Assembly (NCBI GenBank): GCA_016743945.1
Contig: JADGFI010000004.1
Coordinates: 186,001 to 250,000, forward strand
Direction of reading: 5' to 3'
From: Desulfobacteraceae bacterium
GTDB lineage: Bacteria > Desulfobacterota > Desulfobacteria > Desulfobacterales > Desulfobacteraceae
DNA length: 64,000 bases
Below, one piece after another: positions 52,570 through 61,904 of this stretch. A program made the position numbers and the translations under genes. Each line of letters starts with the position of its first letter. Position 1 is the stretch's first letter. Under the pieces are notes generated by a model that had not been told where the DNA came from, did no database searches, and saw nothing but the letters and a program-made list of their open reading frames with translations.

Positions 52570-52650
52570 TTTTGTAAAACAAGACTATTAGAGCGGGGGG
52601 GTATTTTATGGGTCTGAAATGTATTTGTGAAGGATTGAAATGGACGATCC

Positions 52651-54357
52651 CTATATTTCAAATGAAATTTTTGGGACCTTAAAAGTGATAAACGTTCCTT
52701 TCCCTGGATCACTTTTTATGGTTAGCCGGTGCTGAGGGCCATAAATTTGTTCTAGCCTCAGATTTGTATTGATCAGTCCGACCCCTTCTTTTTGAGATTC
52801 CATATCCTTTAAGAGAAAGATCGCTTTTATCTGTTCTTGCAGCATGCCGGCACCATCATCTGCAATGGACACCTCAAGCATGTTTTTCTTTTTAAAAATT
52901 TTGATTTCAACCTTACCGCCATCTTCATTGCTTAAGATCCCATGCTTTATGGAATTTTCCACCAACGGCTGGATAATCAGGGGGGGGACAGGCCAGTCAT
53001 CACATCCTTTTTTTACATCAATGAAGACATTAATGCGGTCCCCAAACCGTGCTTTTTCAATGGCCAGATAGGATTTAATCTGTTTGAGTTCATCTGAAAG
53101 CTTAACAAAGCCACGGCTGGAATCTAAATTCTTGCGCATGTAGGAGGACAGGTCCAGTATCAAATCTCTGGCTTTTTGGGGGTTTGTCCTGCAAAAGGAG
53201 GCAATGGTATTCAAGGAATTAAATAAAAAATGAGGATTTATCTGGGCCTGCAGATGTTTTATTTTTGTGTGGGCCAAAAGTTTTTCCTTTGTTTGGATAT
53301 CTTCAAGCTCGAACTGATTTGAAAACAACTCCGTCAGGCCCTGGGCGATGTTTAATTTTATCTTGTCCAGGGCAATGTCCTGTGATCCGTAAAATTTTAA
53401 TGTTCCGATAATATAATTCTTTTTTTTAAGGGGAACAATAATGGCCGAGTTGAAAGGGCAGGTTGAAACATTGCAGCCAATTTGTTTTCGACTGGTGTGG
53501 AAAATAGAATTGCCCTTTAACAACACATTGCGGGTGGCCAGGGTACGTATTTTTTCCCCGGCAAGGTGATGATCATCACCTGCGCCGATATGGGCAAGAA
53601 TAATATGATTGTCGGTTATGGCAACTGCTGCCACTGCCAGGCGACTATAAATAATTTCTGCGGTTTTTTTAGCAGATTCAATGTTCAGCCCGGCCCGAAA
53701 ATGGCCAACCGTTTGGGTTGCAATGGTCAGGACATTCTGGGCCTGAATGGATTCCCATTCTTCTCTTCGCTCGAACAAGACTTTTATCAAATGTATAAAC
53801 AGGGCTGCACCAATGGGATTTATAAATATCATGGGCACTGCAATTATCCTCACCAGTGCCACCGCATCTGAATAGGGGCGGCTCATGGCAAGCACCATAC
53901 CCATATGAATGCATTCACCGATAAAACAAATGATCGCAGCCATTTCCCAGTCCCGGTTAAATCGACCCAATCGACGGGATAAAAAGCCTGCAAAGACACC
54001 TTCAAGGAAGGTTGCCATCGCACAGGGGAGTGTGCTAAACCCCCAGGGATCAATAATAATGCGGTGCAGTCCTGCAATCAGGCCTGCTCCTGAGCCTACG
54101 AGGGGACCGCCATAGAGTCCTGCCGTAATGATGGACATGGCGCGAAGATTGGCAAACGAATCAAAAATCTGGTTACCACTATAGGTTCCCAGTATGCCAA
54201 AAAAACCAAATAAACACATTAGAATGATTTTGTTCAGGTAGGATTTCTTTTCTATCCCAAATTTTTGAACCGGATAAATCGCCAAAAGAATGAAGGCCGC
54301 CGTAACAATAAAACCGGCATGTTTGACAAGATTTAATATCAATAGGGTATCGAGCAT
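52651..54357 (-). CDS. LytS-type sensor histidine kinase
   Basis: A 568-residue membrane kinase. The N-terminal 5TM-LYT domain covers about 1-190 (with GGPLVGSGAGLIAGLHR), then a GAF-like domain (about 215-345, with a Cys pair in GCNVSTCPF) and a LytS-type kinase core with His376 in INPHFLFNSLNTI and glycine box DDGAGML; the end reads YGPQHRLTIKSDPGKGT. This is the architecture of LytS and BtsS, which sense pyruvate or related signals. It starts 3 bases after the response-regulator gene, so they are one operon. Confidence 0.9.
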   Translation of the reverse strand: MLDTLLILNLVKHAGFIVTAAFILLAIYPVQKFGIEKKSYLNKIILMCLFGFFGILGTYSGNQIFDSFANLRAMSIITAGLYGGPLVGSGAGLIAGLHRIIIDPWGFSTLPCAMATFLEGVFAGFLSRRLGRFNRDWEMAAIICFIGECIHMGMVLAMSRPYSDAVALVRIIAVPMIFINPIGAALFIHLIKVLFERREEWESIQAQNVLTIATQTVGHFRAGLNIESAKKTAEIIYSRLAVAAVAITDNHIILAHIGAGDDHHLAGEKIRTLATRNVLLKGNSIFHTSRKQIGCNVSTCPFNSAIIVPLKKKNYIIGTLKFYGSQDIALDKIKLNIAQGLTELFSNQFELEDIQTKEKLLAHTKIKHLQAQINPHFLFNSLNTIASFCRTNPQKARDLILDLSSYMRKNLDSSRGFVKLSDELKQIKSYLAIEKARFGDRINVFIDVKKGCDDWPVPPLIIQPLVENSIKHGILSNEDGGKVEIKIFKKKNMLEVSIADDGAGMLQEQIKAIFLLKDMESQKEGVGLINTNLRLEQIYGPQHRLTIKSDPGKGTFITFKVPKISFEI

Positions 54358-54360
54358 TCT

Positions 54361-55134
54361 TTATATTCCCAGGAGGTGTTTGAATATTTTTACCCTGGTC
54401 CGGGTTACGACAAGCTCGGTTTTATCGTTATCTTTCATGATGAGGTTATATTTTCCATGAAACCAAGGACTGAACTCTTTAATCTGATCCAGACTCAGGA
54501 TAGTATTGCGGTGGCTTCTGAAAAAAGAATTGGAAGCCAGATGCTGTTCAAGGTTATCCAGGGTATTAATCCCGTAGAGTGTATAAAATTTTGATTGTGT
54601 ATGAATAAAAATTTTCTTGTCGTGGTAACGGCAAAAAACAATATCATCAGAATCTAAAAGAAGAATTCGTCCCTTGTGCTCAACCGAAATTCGTTTTGTC
54701 TTTTTTATACCCGCTGTTTTTTCAAGTAAATATTTGAGTTCTTTTTGAATCAGATTTTTCTTTGTCCGGTAAAGTATTTCTTTTACCCTGTTTAAACTTT
54801 TTTCCAGACGGCCCTGGGAAAAAGGCTTCATGATGTAATCAACGGCATTTTTTTCAAATGCATCCACAGCATACTGATTATATGCGGTAATAAAAACAAT
54901 AAGCGGGGGATTTGTCATGTCCCGAATTTGCGCGACAACATCAAATCCATTTTTGCCAGGCATTTGGATATCAAGGAAAATAAAATCAGGCGTGTGTAAT
55001 TTTATGGATTTGACGGCCTTGGATGCAGAACTTTCCTGAGCTATGATTTCAATTTCACTATATTTTGAAAGCAGATAAGCAAGCTCTTCTCTTGCCGGCT
55101 GTTCATCATCGATAAGAATACATCTGATTTTCAT
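54361..55134 (-). CDS. LytTR-family response regulator
   Basis: A 257-residue DNA-binding regulator. Receiver at 1-120 with phospho-acceptor Asp55 (FLDIQMPGKNG) and Lys in MKPFSQ; LytTR DNA-binding domain at about 150-255 (ISVEHKGRILLLDSDDI, SFFRSHRNTILSLDQI). It pairs with the following LytS kinase and most likely activates cstA, by analogy with BtsR/BtsT. The upstream gap (55135-55374) holds no gene. Confidence 0.92.
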   Translation of the reverse strand: MKIRCILIDDEQPAREELAYLLSKYSEIEIIAQESSASKAVKSIKLHTPDFIFLDIQMPGKNGFDVVAQIRDMTNPPLIVFITAYNQYAVDAFEKNAVDYIMKPFSQGRLEKSLNRVKEILYRTKKNLIQKELKYLLEKTAGIKKTKRISVEHKGRILLLDSDDIVFCRYHDKKIFIHTQSKFYTLYGINTLDNLEQHLASNSFFRSHRNTILSLDQIKEFSPWFHGKYNLIMKDNDKTELVVTRTRVKIFKHLLGI

Positions 55135-55374
55135 AGAAAAGATACCCGTATCAGCGGTTTTACAAACAAAACGCCCGATGCCTTTTTATAATTAAAAATA
55201 ATATCAGTATGATAGGAAGAGGCTTTTTGTCAAGCTAATCCAATGAAAGTCAGCAATTTCTTCCATGAGAAGGCTTATGTCAAGAATTAATTAATTCAAG
55301 TGGTAACTTGTTCGCGAAATTTCCCACATGTAAGATTTTTGCTAGGGATAATTAGTTACCTCTGATGAATTGTG

Positions 55375-55761
55375 CTAATCAAATTCGTATGTATAAGAAA
55401 AGCCAAGTTTTTTATTTTCGCCATAATCATTATCGGACATGAAACCATAGCAATTGACTGATTGGTGTTGATTGATTTTATAACCGATTCCAGCACCGAA
55501 CCAGTAGCTTGAATAATTATCACTGGCTTTTGCGCCGCCAGCAAAGCTCATCACTGTCCAATTGTCATTCAATGGTTTGAGTGCAAATGCACCCAAATAT
55601 CCACCATGGGTAGTGTTGGGTAGCAGAACAACCCCATTCTTATCTATGTCATCACTTGGTACAGATATTTCGCCATCGGTATAATTATATCCCGCCATTG
55701 GAAATATTTGAATACCACCTGGGGCAAAACCAACGTAACTTAAAGGGATGAAAGTGCCATT
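55375..55761 (-). pseudogene. C-terminal fragment of an outer-membrane beta-barrel protein
   Basis: The open frame starts right after an in-frame stop and reads NGTFIPLSYVGFAPGGIQIF, then strands with alternating aromatic residues (SYWFGAGIGYKINQHQSVNC, LGFSYTYEFD). It looks like the last strands of a barrel but has no signal peptide or N-terminal half. An ATG exists inside (55698), but the product would be a partial barrel. 55762-55958 shows no gene. Confidence 0.6.
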
Positions 55762-55958
55762 CTACCTCCACTTGAATATAGTACTTTGAGATTTTTGAAT
55801 TGATGTTTCAATATCGTGGGTAAACGATACACGAAGGATTTATTTTATACAAATGATTATGTATTGGAATGATATCCTTGATACAATGAGTAATCTCATA
55901 GTATTAAATGATGGTATCATGGGTGACGAGGAAATTTTCATTATAACCATAAGAGCTG

Positions 55959-58001
55959 CTACCTGACCGCTTCAGGCGATTTGACAGCCCTGTCATCCGG
56001 ACCAATCGGCATATCGCATATATCTGACCCATCGGCAGGCAGGATCTTGTTGACTATTTTTTTCATTGATACGGTCACAGGGCTTACCAGAAATTTTACA
56101 GTTGTTCCAAACAGCCCGCCCGGCTGGATGCCGACACCTGGTTTGGCAAAACTGCCTTGGATCTGGAGGGGGGTAGCCAGATTGAAATATTCCGGTTTTT
56201 TCGGGGCAGGCGCTACTTTGATATCGATATAGTTTTTATTAAAATTAATTTGACCTTTACCGTAGATCCTTATTTTTGTTGTGTCAATAAGAAAGATATC
56301 AGGTGTAAGCAGTCCCTCCTTAAGGGTCCATCGACCGACCACACAGTTAATTTGGGATTCGTTAGCTTTTCCCCTGGACAGGGCGGCGGTAATTAGGTTT
56401 ACCGCCCACAGGTCCACGATCCCGGATTCCAAATTTTCCAGGCGACCCGAGTAATCAAAATAACCACTGCCTTTTTTCATGAGATCCTCTTTCCTGCCGG
56501 CAGTTGATTTTAAATCCACGTCAAGGTTGATAACTCCGCCCATTTCTTCTTCCGGTTTGAGGTGCCTCACCCAAATTCCAAAATTAAAGTTTTTAAGCAC
56601 CGCCTTGAGCGTTGCTTCCGGTCTGGCCGGATCAGGTCGCAGGGACGCAGTCAGATAAAAATCTCCGCCAGGGATATTTATCTGAACCGGATCAAAGGCA
56701 AGTTTCCCGTCATTTAAGGAAAATGTCAGGTTGCCGCTGCCCAGTTCATCCTTTCCCGACAATATCTTGTCTGCTGTGACATCCATTTTAAGATTAACCG
56801 TCTTCAGCACTTCAGGAGATATCAGTTCCTTGATTTGACCGCTGCCGACAAGCTGTCCGCCTGGATCGGGCATATCTTTTTTTACTACAGGCGTATTATT
56901 TTCAGGTGACCAGTCACCGGTATCAAAATCATCCACCTGGATCAGGGGAGCTTTCATCTTGATGGTAACCAATGGCCGTGTGCCTGATTTATCAATATTC
57001 ATATCACCGTGCAGCCTGCTTTTGCCCACTTGTACAGCAAAATCCGTGAGTTCAACTCTGTCTTTTTGCAGCAAGAGTGTTCCTTCCCCTTTGTATGCTT
57101 TTAATGGCGGGAGGTCTATTCTCAACATGCGATTCAGGCTGTCCAGGCTGTTTCCTGCCACCAAGGCTTTAAGGTGAAGACTTTTAAATACCTTTTCCAA
57201 TTCTATCCCCCCGGAGAGATCGAAGCGGGTATCTGCAATCTTAGTTTTAATGGTGAGCCAGGATCTGTTTTTCAGGATAAATTCTTCCAAAGAAGCGATA
57301 CTTACTTTTGTAACATAAGCTTCTTCAAGCAGTTGCCCCTTTATCGTCAGGTCAAACGGTTGCCCCGGTTTCATTGCCCCACTGCATTGGTCAATTTTAA
57401 ATTGAGCCGGGCCGGCCATTTTTGTGTCCTGATAGCTCACGGTAATGTTTTCCAGAAGAAGATTGGAAATGACTAAAGAATTACCGGCCAACTTAAATTT
57501 ACTTTTATCCTGCGGATTTATTGAGGGTGTTTCGGGTTTTGATTTGTCATTTTTTATTGCTGCCCTTTTGTCTTTAGCCGGTAGTGCCCAGTTCACCGCA
57601 CCCTGTTTGTTTTCAGACAGATTTATGGAAAGTCCTTTGACATTAATATCAGCAATATGGATTTTGCCCTGCAGCAGCGGCAAAAGAAACACCTTGATTT
57701 TTGCAGATTTCATCTTTATGAAATCTTCTTTTTTAAACCCTTCAGGATTGGCAATCCGTAAACCTTCCATCAAGAAAAAGGGCCTGAGTGACGTGGTTAA
57801 AATGATTTTTTCTCCCACATTAACATCACGGCCAAGGGCAAATGTCGCCACCGATTCCACCGGTCCCTTGTAATTGCTGAGGTCAATCGGGATTTTGAAA
57901 AAAGCCAGCAATATGGCAAGCAGCAGGATAAAGGCTGTGAGCGTGCCGACAACATAAAGGAACCTTCGGAATCCTTTTGATGCCTTTACAGAGCGCTTCA
58001 T
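55959..58001 (-). CDS. AsmA-family protein
   Basis: About 680 residues: a basic N-terminus, one membrane helix (FLYVVGTLTAFILLLAILLA) and a long periplasmic beta-rich domain with the AsmA N-terminal pattern (about 30-200) and the AsmA_2 C-terminal domain (ESQINCVVGRWTLKEGLLTP; IRIYGKGQINF). AsmA-like proteins bridge the inner and outer membrane and are implicated in phospholipid transport. I place the start at 58001, where AAAGGA lies upstream; an ATG at 58019 is in frame. It follows a GAP-family transporter gene by 53 bases. Confidence 0.88.
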   Translation of the reverse strand: MKRSVKASKGFRRFLYVVGTLTAFILLLAILLAFFKIPIDLSNYKGPVESVATFALGRDVNVGEKIILTTSLRPFFLMEGLRIANPEGFKKEDFIKMKSAKIKVFLLPLLQGKIHIADINVKGLSINLSENKQGAVNWALPAKDKRAAIKNDKSKPETPSINPQDKSKFKLAGNSLVISNLLLENITVSYQDTKMAGPAQFKIDQCSGAMKPGQPFDLTIKGQLLEEAYVTKVSIASLEEFILKNRSWLTIKTKIADTRFDLSGGIELEKVFKSLHLKALVAGNSLDSLNRMLRIDLPPLKAYKGEGTLLLQKDRVELTDFAVQVGKSRLHGDMNIDKSGTRPLVTIKMKAPLIQVDDFDTGDWSPENNTPVVKKDMPDPGGQLVGSGQIKELISPEVLKTVNLKMDVTADKILSGKDELGSGNLTFSLNDGKLAFDPVQINIPGGDFYLTASLRPDPARPEATLKAVLKNFNFGIWVRHLKPEEEMGGVINLDVDLKSTAGRKEDLMKKGSGYFDYSGRLENLESGIVDLWAVNLITAALSRGKANESQINCVVGRWTLKEGLLTPDIFLIDTTKIRIYGKGQINFNKNYIDIKVAPAPKKPEYFNLATPLQIQGSFAKPGVGIQPGGLFGTTVKFLVSPVTVSMKKIVNKILPADGSDICDMPIGPDDRAVKSPEAVR

Positions 58002-58054
58002 TTTTTTGTTTCCTTTCATTTTTCAACCAGGCTCCCAGTTCCCAGGCCTTTGTA

Positions 58055-58717
58055 TTAAAAAAGACCTTTTTGAGTCATAAAAAATAACACTGCATCCAGA
58101 ATCAGGGCAAGCCCCATCAAGCCCAGAATCACCGGCATCAAATAGTTTCCAACTGATTCCACACGGGTATTAATCTCTTTTAACAGCGACCTGCTGGCGT
58201 CGCCCATAACAAATACCAGGAAAGGGATTGTCATAAAGGGAAGTGCATACAAAAGGTTGTATCCAAGCAGGACAAGAATAGAATCAATCGTTGAAAAATC
58301 AGCCTTGAGAATCTGTCCAAGGGCTGCAAAGTAAGGCAGAGCAAACGGGATTCCCACAAAATTAATAATGGCCCCTAAACCAAAGGCTTTTACGGGTGAA
58401 AGATTCGTATATTCAGTTTTTTGGGCGTCTTTGTTTTGAAATGAAACAATTGCCGTCCAGACCAGCAGCAGTCCTAGGATCAAGCTGATGACAAAATCGA
58501 TTTGATGGGGATTTGCCAGTCGATCAAACAAAAATTCGATTCCGGGTGCCAGCACAACCCCCACACTGAAATACGCAAGGGTATGCCCCAAAAGCGCGGC
58601 ACTGCTTGTTACAACCGGTGATTTTGTTCCTGCAGCATATACCAGGAACCCGAATAAAACCGGGTTCACAATATCTGCCAAGAGGATGGGTACCAGAACT
58701 GTCCACATATCCATCAT
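58055..58717 (-). CDS. GAP/Sap-type membrane transporter
   Basis: A 220-residue protein with six membrane helices. The opening VLVPILLADIVNPVLFGFLV (D-x-x-NP) and the AFGLGAIINFVGIPFALPY repeat are typical of the LysE-related GAP/Sap group, linked in mycobacteria to lipid or small-molecule export. It begins the operon with AsmA. Lipid or envelope traffic is a plausible common theme, but the substrate is unknown. Confidence 0.75.
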   Translation of the reverse strand: MMDMWTVLVPILLADIVNPVLFGFLVYAAGTKSPVVTSSAALLGHTLAYFSVGVVLAPGIEFLFDRLANPHQIDFVISLILGLLLVWTAIVSFQNKDAQKTEYTNLSPVKAFGLGAIINFVGIPFALPYFAALGQILKADFSTIDSILVLLGYNLLYALPFMTIPFLVFVMGDASRSLLKEINTRVESVGNYLMPVILGLMGLALILDAVLFFMTQKGLF

Positions 58718-58956
58718 GATATCATGCCTCTTTTATTCAATCAAATACACCCACATCTATATCAGGTCCTCCAATATTAGTGCCGTCTTTTTTTAGATTT
58801 TTTAAGAAAAAAATTATTCAAGTGTCAAATATCGTCATCCCCCATGTTGAAGCATATGCTTGTAAAGCTTGGGTCCCGGCCGGTCAGTTACCAGAAAGCC
58901 CGTTTTTTTTTCTATTGGCTGATGGCGTTTGTAGTGCCCGTGGTCATCGGCCCGTT

Positions 58957-59135
58957 AACGTCACCAGTGTCGTAAAGTCCCACCTGGCTTCCATCTCTCC
59001 AACAACAACGTTTTTATCCTGGTACCGCATGGCCGGAATCCCCCTCAGGTCCATATAGGGAAGGTCATAAAAAGGAATGTCACCACTGGCGGTTTTTCCG
59101 TCCAACCGTACCCCCAAGACAACCTGGGGCTGAAT
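58957..59135 (-). pseudogene. Relic of an Omp85/BamA-type surface-antigen protein
   Basis: On the minus strand the frame reads QPQVVLGVRLDGKTASGDIP, then FYDLPYMDLRGIPAMRYQDK and VVVGEMEARWDFT, which matches the barrel region of D15/Omp85-type surface antigens (R-G-x-P-x-x-R-Y-x-x-x). It is cut on both sides and soon meets stops. 59136-59448 is AT-rich with nothing else recognised. Confidence 0.6.
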
Positions 59136-59448
59136 TTTTCAATAGGAAAGACTGGCGGTAGTAACCTTATAACTCAAATGGAGTTGCATTTTCTAAGCTT
59201 ATAAAATATAACATACTGAAATAATATAAAATATTGACAATATTTACTATAAATGATATGTATTTTTTATCCTTAAAAACAAACTATCAAAGATAGGAAT
59301 CTCATCAACATACATATTACCTTGATAGAACCTCAAAATCAAACCATAATTCCTGATAAGCTCGGATTTATTTTATCATTAAAAATCTTCTGAATGATTC
59401 TTCTAAAGAAGTTCTTATCTTTGATGGAAGCACCGTGGCCTTTTTCAT

Positions 59449-59580
59449 AAAAACAGATCAAAGGAAGCCTTTCAAAAATTGATTCAGGATTGGGAGGGCA
59501 TTCTGGTCAGTGATAATTATGGTACCTAGGCCAAATGGATCAATCTCAGACAAACATGTTTGGCACATTTAATCCGGAAA
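59449..59580 (+). pseudogene. Relic of an IS66-like transposase gene
   Basis: The frame reads KNRSKEAFQKLIQDWEGILV, SDNYGT, an in-frame stop, then AKWINLRQTCLAHLIRK. The core matches the catalytic (L-V-S-D-x-Y and QTC-x-AHL-x-R) region of IS66-family transposases. No terminal inverted repeats or complete ORF are visible. Confidence 0.6.
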
Positions 59581-59747
59581 ATAAAAAAGTGCCAATTTGA
59601 ACATGATTTGTCCATGAGTTATAATAATCCTTTTCCACAATTTTTTCTCTGTAAGCGATGTCAGCTTTTTTTTCAAGGTGTTAGGATTTTGTTCAGGGTA
59701 TTGAATAAATATTGATTTTCTTACACAGAAATAAGGAGAAGAATCAA

Positions 59748-60084
59748 ATGAGTGCGTTAATCATCATGGTTGTTGCGTTTGTTTGTTATAATACTGATGT
59801 ATAACCTCTATGGAAAATTTATCGGGGAGAAAATTTTTAAACTGTCCCAGACAAATGGGGCACCTGCTGATGAAATGCGAGATGGTGTGGATTATGTGCC
59901 GACCAGAAAGGAAATTATTTTCGGGCATCATTTTACATCCATTGCCGATTCTCTTGGTATCTTGGCCCTGCTGATTTTGGGCGTGATTTTTTCCGCCTTT
60001 GTCAACGGGGCTGCCAATATGATTGCCTCCACGGGGTTTCCCAACAGCTTGGCCGGGGTGATTATGGGGGAATTTGTGGAATGA
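59748..60084 (+). pseudogene. Internally deleted second cstA gene
   Basis: The start MSALIIMVVAF is identical in translation to the intact CstA, followed by a frameshift; then [38 protein letters not shown], a jump to [11 protein letters not shown] and a second jump to [20 protein letters not shown]. Two internal deletions and one frameshift remove most helices. AAGGAGAAG still precedes the ATG. Its last bases overlap a chimeric usp/glpK fragment. Confidence 0.88.
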
Positions 60085-60392
60085 ACAAGAAAATACATAA
60101 AATTCTGGCCTGCATCGATTTTTCCGAATATTCATTGATGGTATTGGAATATGCGGTTGAACTGGCAAAGGGGTCGGATTCATACGTCCTGGTGTATAAT
60201 TTTATCAATGAAAGTAATTATTATTTAATGGCAACGGTCAGCATGTACGCCCAGGTACCCGCGGCAAAACGAGCGGCTTTGTGGGGGGACGCCTTGTCCG
60301 GCACCATGGACTCCTGGGTGATCTGGAATCTTGCCGGTGGTCCTGACGGCGGTGCCCATGTCACGGATGTGACCAATGCCAGCCGAACCTAA
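60081..60392 (+). pseudogene. Chimeric relic: UspA N-terminus joined to a glycerol-kinase fragment
   Basis: The first about 58 codons are a UspA start ([20 protein letters not shown] onward). From about residue 60 the frame becomes [20 protein letters not shown] and [11 protein letters not shown], a conserved internal segment of glycerol kinase (FGT-x-D-(T/S)-W-x-(L/I)W and HVTD-x-(T/S)NASRT). Neither parent is complete. A deletion has fused the two in frame. It is probably not functional, though the frame is open for 103 codons. 60393-60566 holds no gene. Confidence 0.75.
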
Positions 60393-60566
60393 AAGAAGGG
60401 TATTGAAATTTGATAGTCCGCCCATGATGTTCGTGGAAAAGAATAGATTTACCCGGATGGTTGTTGTCATTGCAACCATATTCTGGTAACCAGTAAAAAA
60501 CGATGTAATCGTTCGTGTTTTTTTATTATGAGCTGACATAATTGATATCCAAAGAGGAACCTTAAA

Positions 60567-61382
60567 ATGAAAATTGAAAAGCTGTCATTGGTATATTTTA
60601 GTCCCACTTCCACAACCGGAATTGTTCTCGAAGAAATCGCAAGGGGGCTTGGGCAGGAATCTCCCATGATCCTTGATATTACAAGGCCGGACGTCAGGAA
60701 CCAAGTCGCTCCGGTGTTTGAAAATGATGTGGTGCTTATTGGGGCGCCGGTGTATTCAGGGCGAGTTTCAAAAGATGCCGCCGAATATTTAAAAACCATT
60801 AAAGGATCGGGTTCCCTGGCCATTGTCGTGGTGGTATACGGGAATCGTGAGTTTGAGGATGCCCTTTTGGAACTGAAAAATATTGCCGTTGACAGCGGAT
60901 TTGTTGTCCTGGCCGGCGGTGCTTTTATCGGAGAACATTCCTTTTCCGATACTGAGTTTTCAATCGCCCCAAACAGGCCGGATGAAGATGATCTTGAAGA
61001 GGCATTTTTATTCGGCCAGAAGATTGCAAGCATGTTGGAAGGCCTTGAAAGGCCGGAAGATATCCTGGGCGTTGAAGTGCCGGGAAATTTTCCTTATAAA
61101 GATGGCATGGCCAATGGGGCTTTTTCCTTTATTGATGTCACTGAAGACTGCGATAATTGCGGAATCTGTACGGCGGCATGCCCCAAGGAGGCCATTGATG
61201 AAGCCAACGGTTATTTAACCATTGACGAGCGGTGTATATTTTGCTGTGCCTGTATTAAAGCCTGCCCCCAGCAAGCCCGTATCATGAAAGCGGGGCCCAT
61301 GAAGAACAAGGCAAAATGGCTCAGTGAAAATTGTGCCCAGAGAAAAGAACCCCAGACCTATCTGGGCCTTGTGAACAAGTAA
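60567..61382 (+). CDS. Flavodoxin - two [4Fe-4S] ferredoxin protein (EFR1 type)
   Basis: A 271-residue cytoplasmic electron carrier. The flavodoxin-like domain (about 1-165) has the FMN phosphate loop FSPTSTTG and a second loop VVVVYGNREF. The C-terminal ferredoxin domain has two cluster motifs, CDNCGICTAACP (about 194-205) and CIFCCACIKACP (about 223-234), both with full Cys spacing. Proteins of this build pass electrons between ferredoxin and flavin partners in anaerobes. The following small gene starts 19 bases downstream. Partner enzymes are not visible. Confidence 0.9.
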   Translation: MKIEKLSLVYFSPTSTTGIVLEEIARGLGQESPMILDITRPDVRNQVAPVFENDVVLIGAPVYSGRVSKDAAEYLKTIKGSGSLAIVVVVYGNREFEDALLELKNIAVDSGFVVLAGGAFIGEHSFSDTEFSIAPNRPDEDDLEEAFLFGQKIASMLEGLERPEDILGVEVPGNFPYKDGMANGAFSFIDVTEDCDNCGICTAACPKEAIDEANGYLTIDERCIFCCACIKACPQQARIMKAGPMKNKAKWLSENCAQRKEPQTYLGLVNK

Positions 61383-61401
61383 GTATCAAGGAAGGTGTGC
61401 C

Positions 61402-61740
61402 ATGAGCAAACATATGCAGCTGACCGTGACCGTTCGCCCCTTTTATGAAGGGGATATGGAAGGGGCCTATCCAAAGCTGGTCCGATATTTAAGACAGGCC
61501 GACTTGAGTCTTTCGAACAAGAATCCCTCTCTTTATGAATTGGCGGGACAATTGGATTCCCTTTTGTATCATTTCGATGGCACTTCGCTTAGAGACATCC
61601 TTCTGCGGCATGGCGACAAGATCAGGAACACCCATAAAATGATTGAGGAAAACATTGGCGACCGGCAGCTTGCCCAGGTGGACAAGCTGCTGTACACTCT
61701 GGAGGATATCTTTGATGAAATAGAATCAGACCTGGAGTAG
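61402..61740 (+). CDS. Small conserved-looking protein of unknown function
   Basis: A 112-residue soluble protein, mostly helical after the first strand (LTVTVRPFYEGDMEGAYPKL). AAGGAAGG gives a strong start. No family is recognised. It probably shares a transcript with the flavodoxin-ferredoxin gene. The next gene, dnaK, has its own promoter region. Confidence 0.65.
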   Translation: MSKHMQLTVTVRPFYEGDMEGAYPKLVRYLRQADLSLSNKNPSLYELAGQLDSLLYHFDGTSLRDILLRHGDKIRNTHKMIEENIGDRQLAQVDKLLYTLEDIFDEIESDLE

Positions 61741-61798
61741 GAGAGCGGATTATAGGGGTAACCTCCTAATCATAATTGTTTTTATAGTTCATTACTTT

Positions 61799-61893
61799 TT
61801 GATTATTATGTAAAAGGTAATATATTTTTATTGACATGTATGGATTTGGTCATACATTTAATCTGTCAGAAAAAGTAGTTACATAATAATCAA
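61799..61893 (+). promoter_or_regulatory. dnaK promoter region with nested inverted repeats
   Basis: A 15-bp perfect inverted repeat, TTGATTATTATGTAA (61799-61813) and TTACATAATAATCAA (61879-61893), brackets the region. Inside, ATGTATG (61836-61842) and CATACAT (61851-61857) form a second repeat around a candidate promoter: TTGACA at 61831-61836 and a -10-like TACATT at 61853-61858. The right outer arm runs into the ribosome-binding site AAGGAG. It is not the CIRCE element of HrcA. Confidence 0.55.
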
Positions 61894-61904
61894 GGAGAAC
61901 AAAA

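Noticed and set aside
54376..54594. Plus-strand frame inside the LytTR regulator gene
   Set aside because: It is antisense to a clear LytTR domain and has no start signals.
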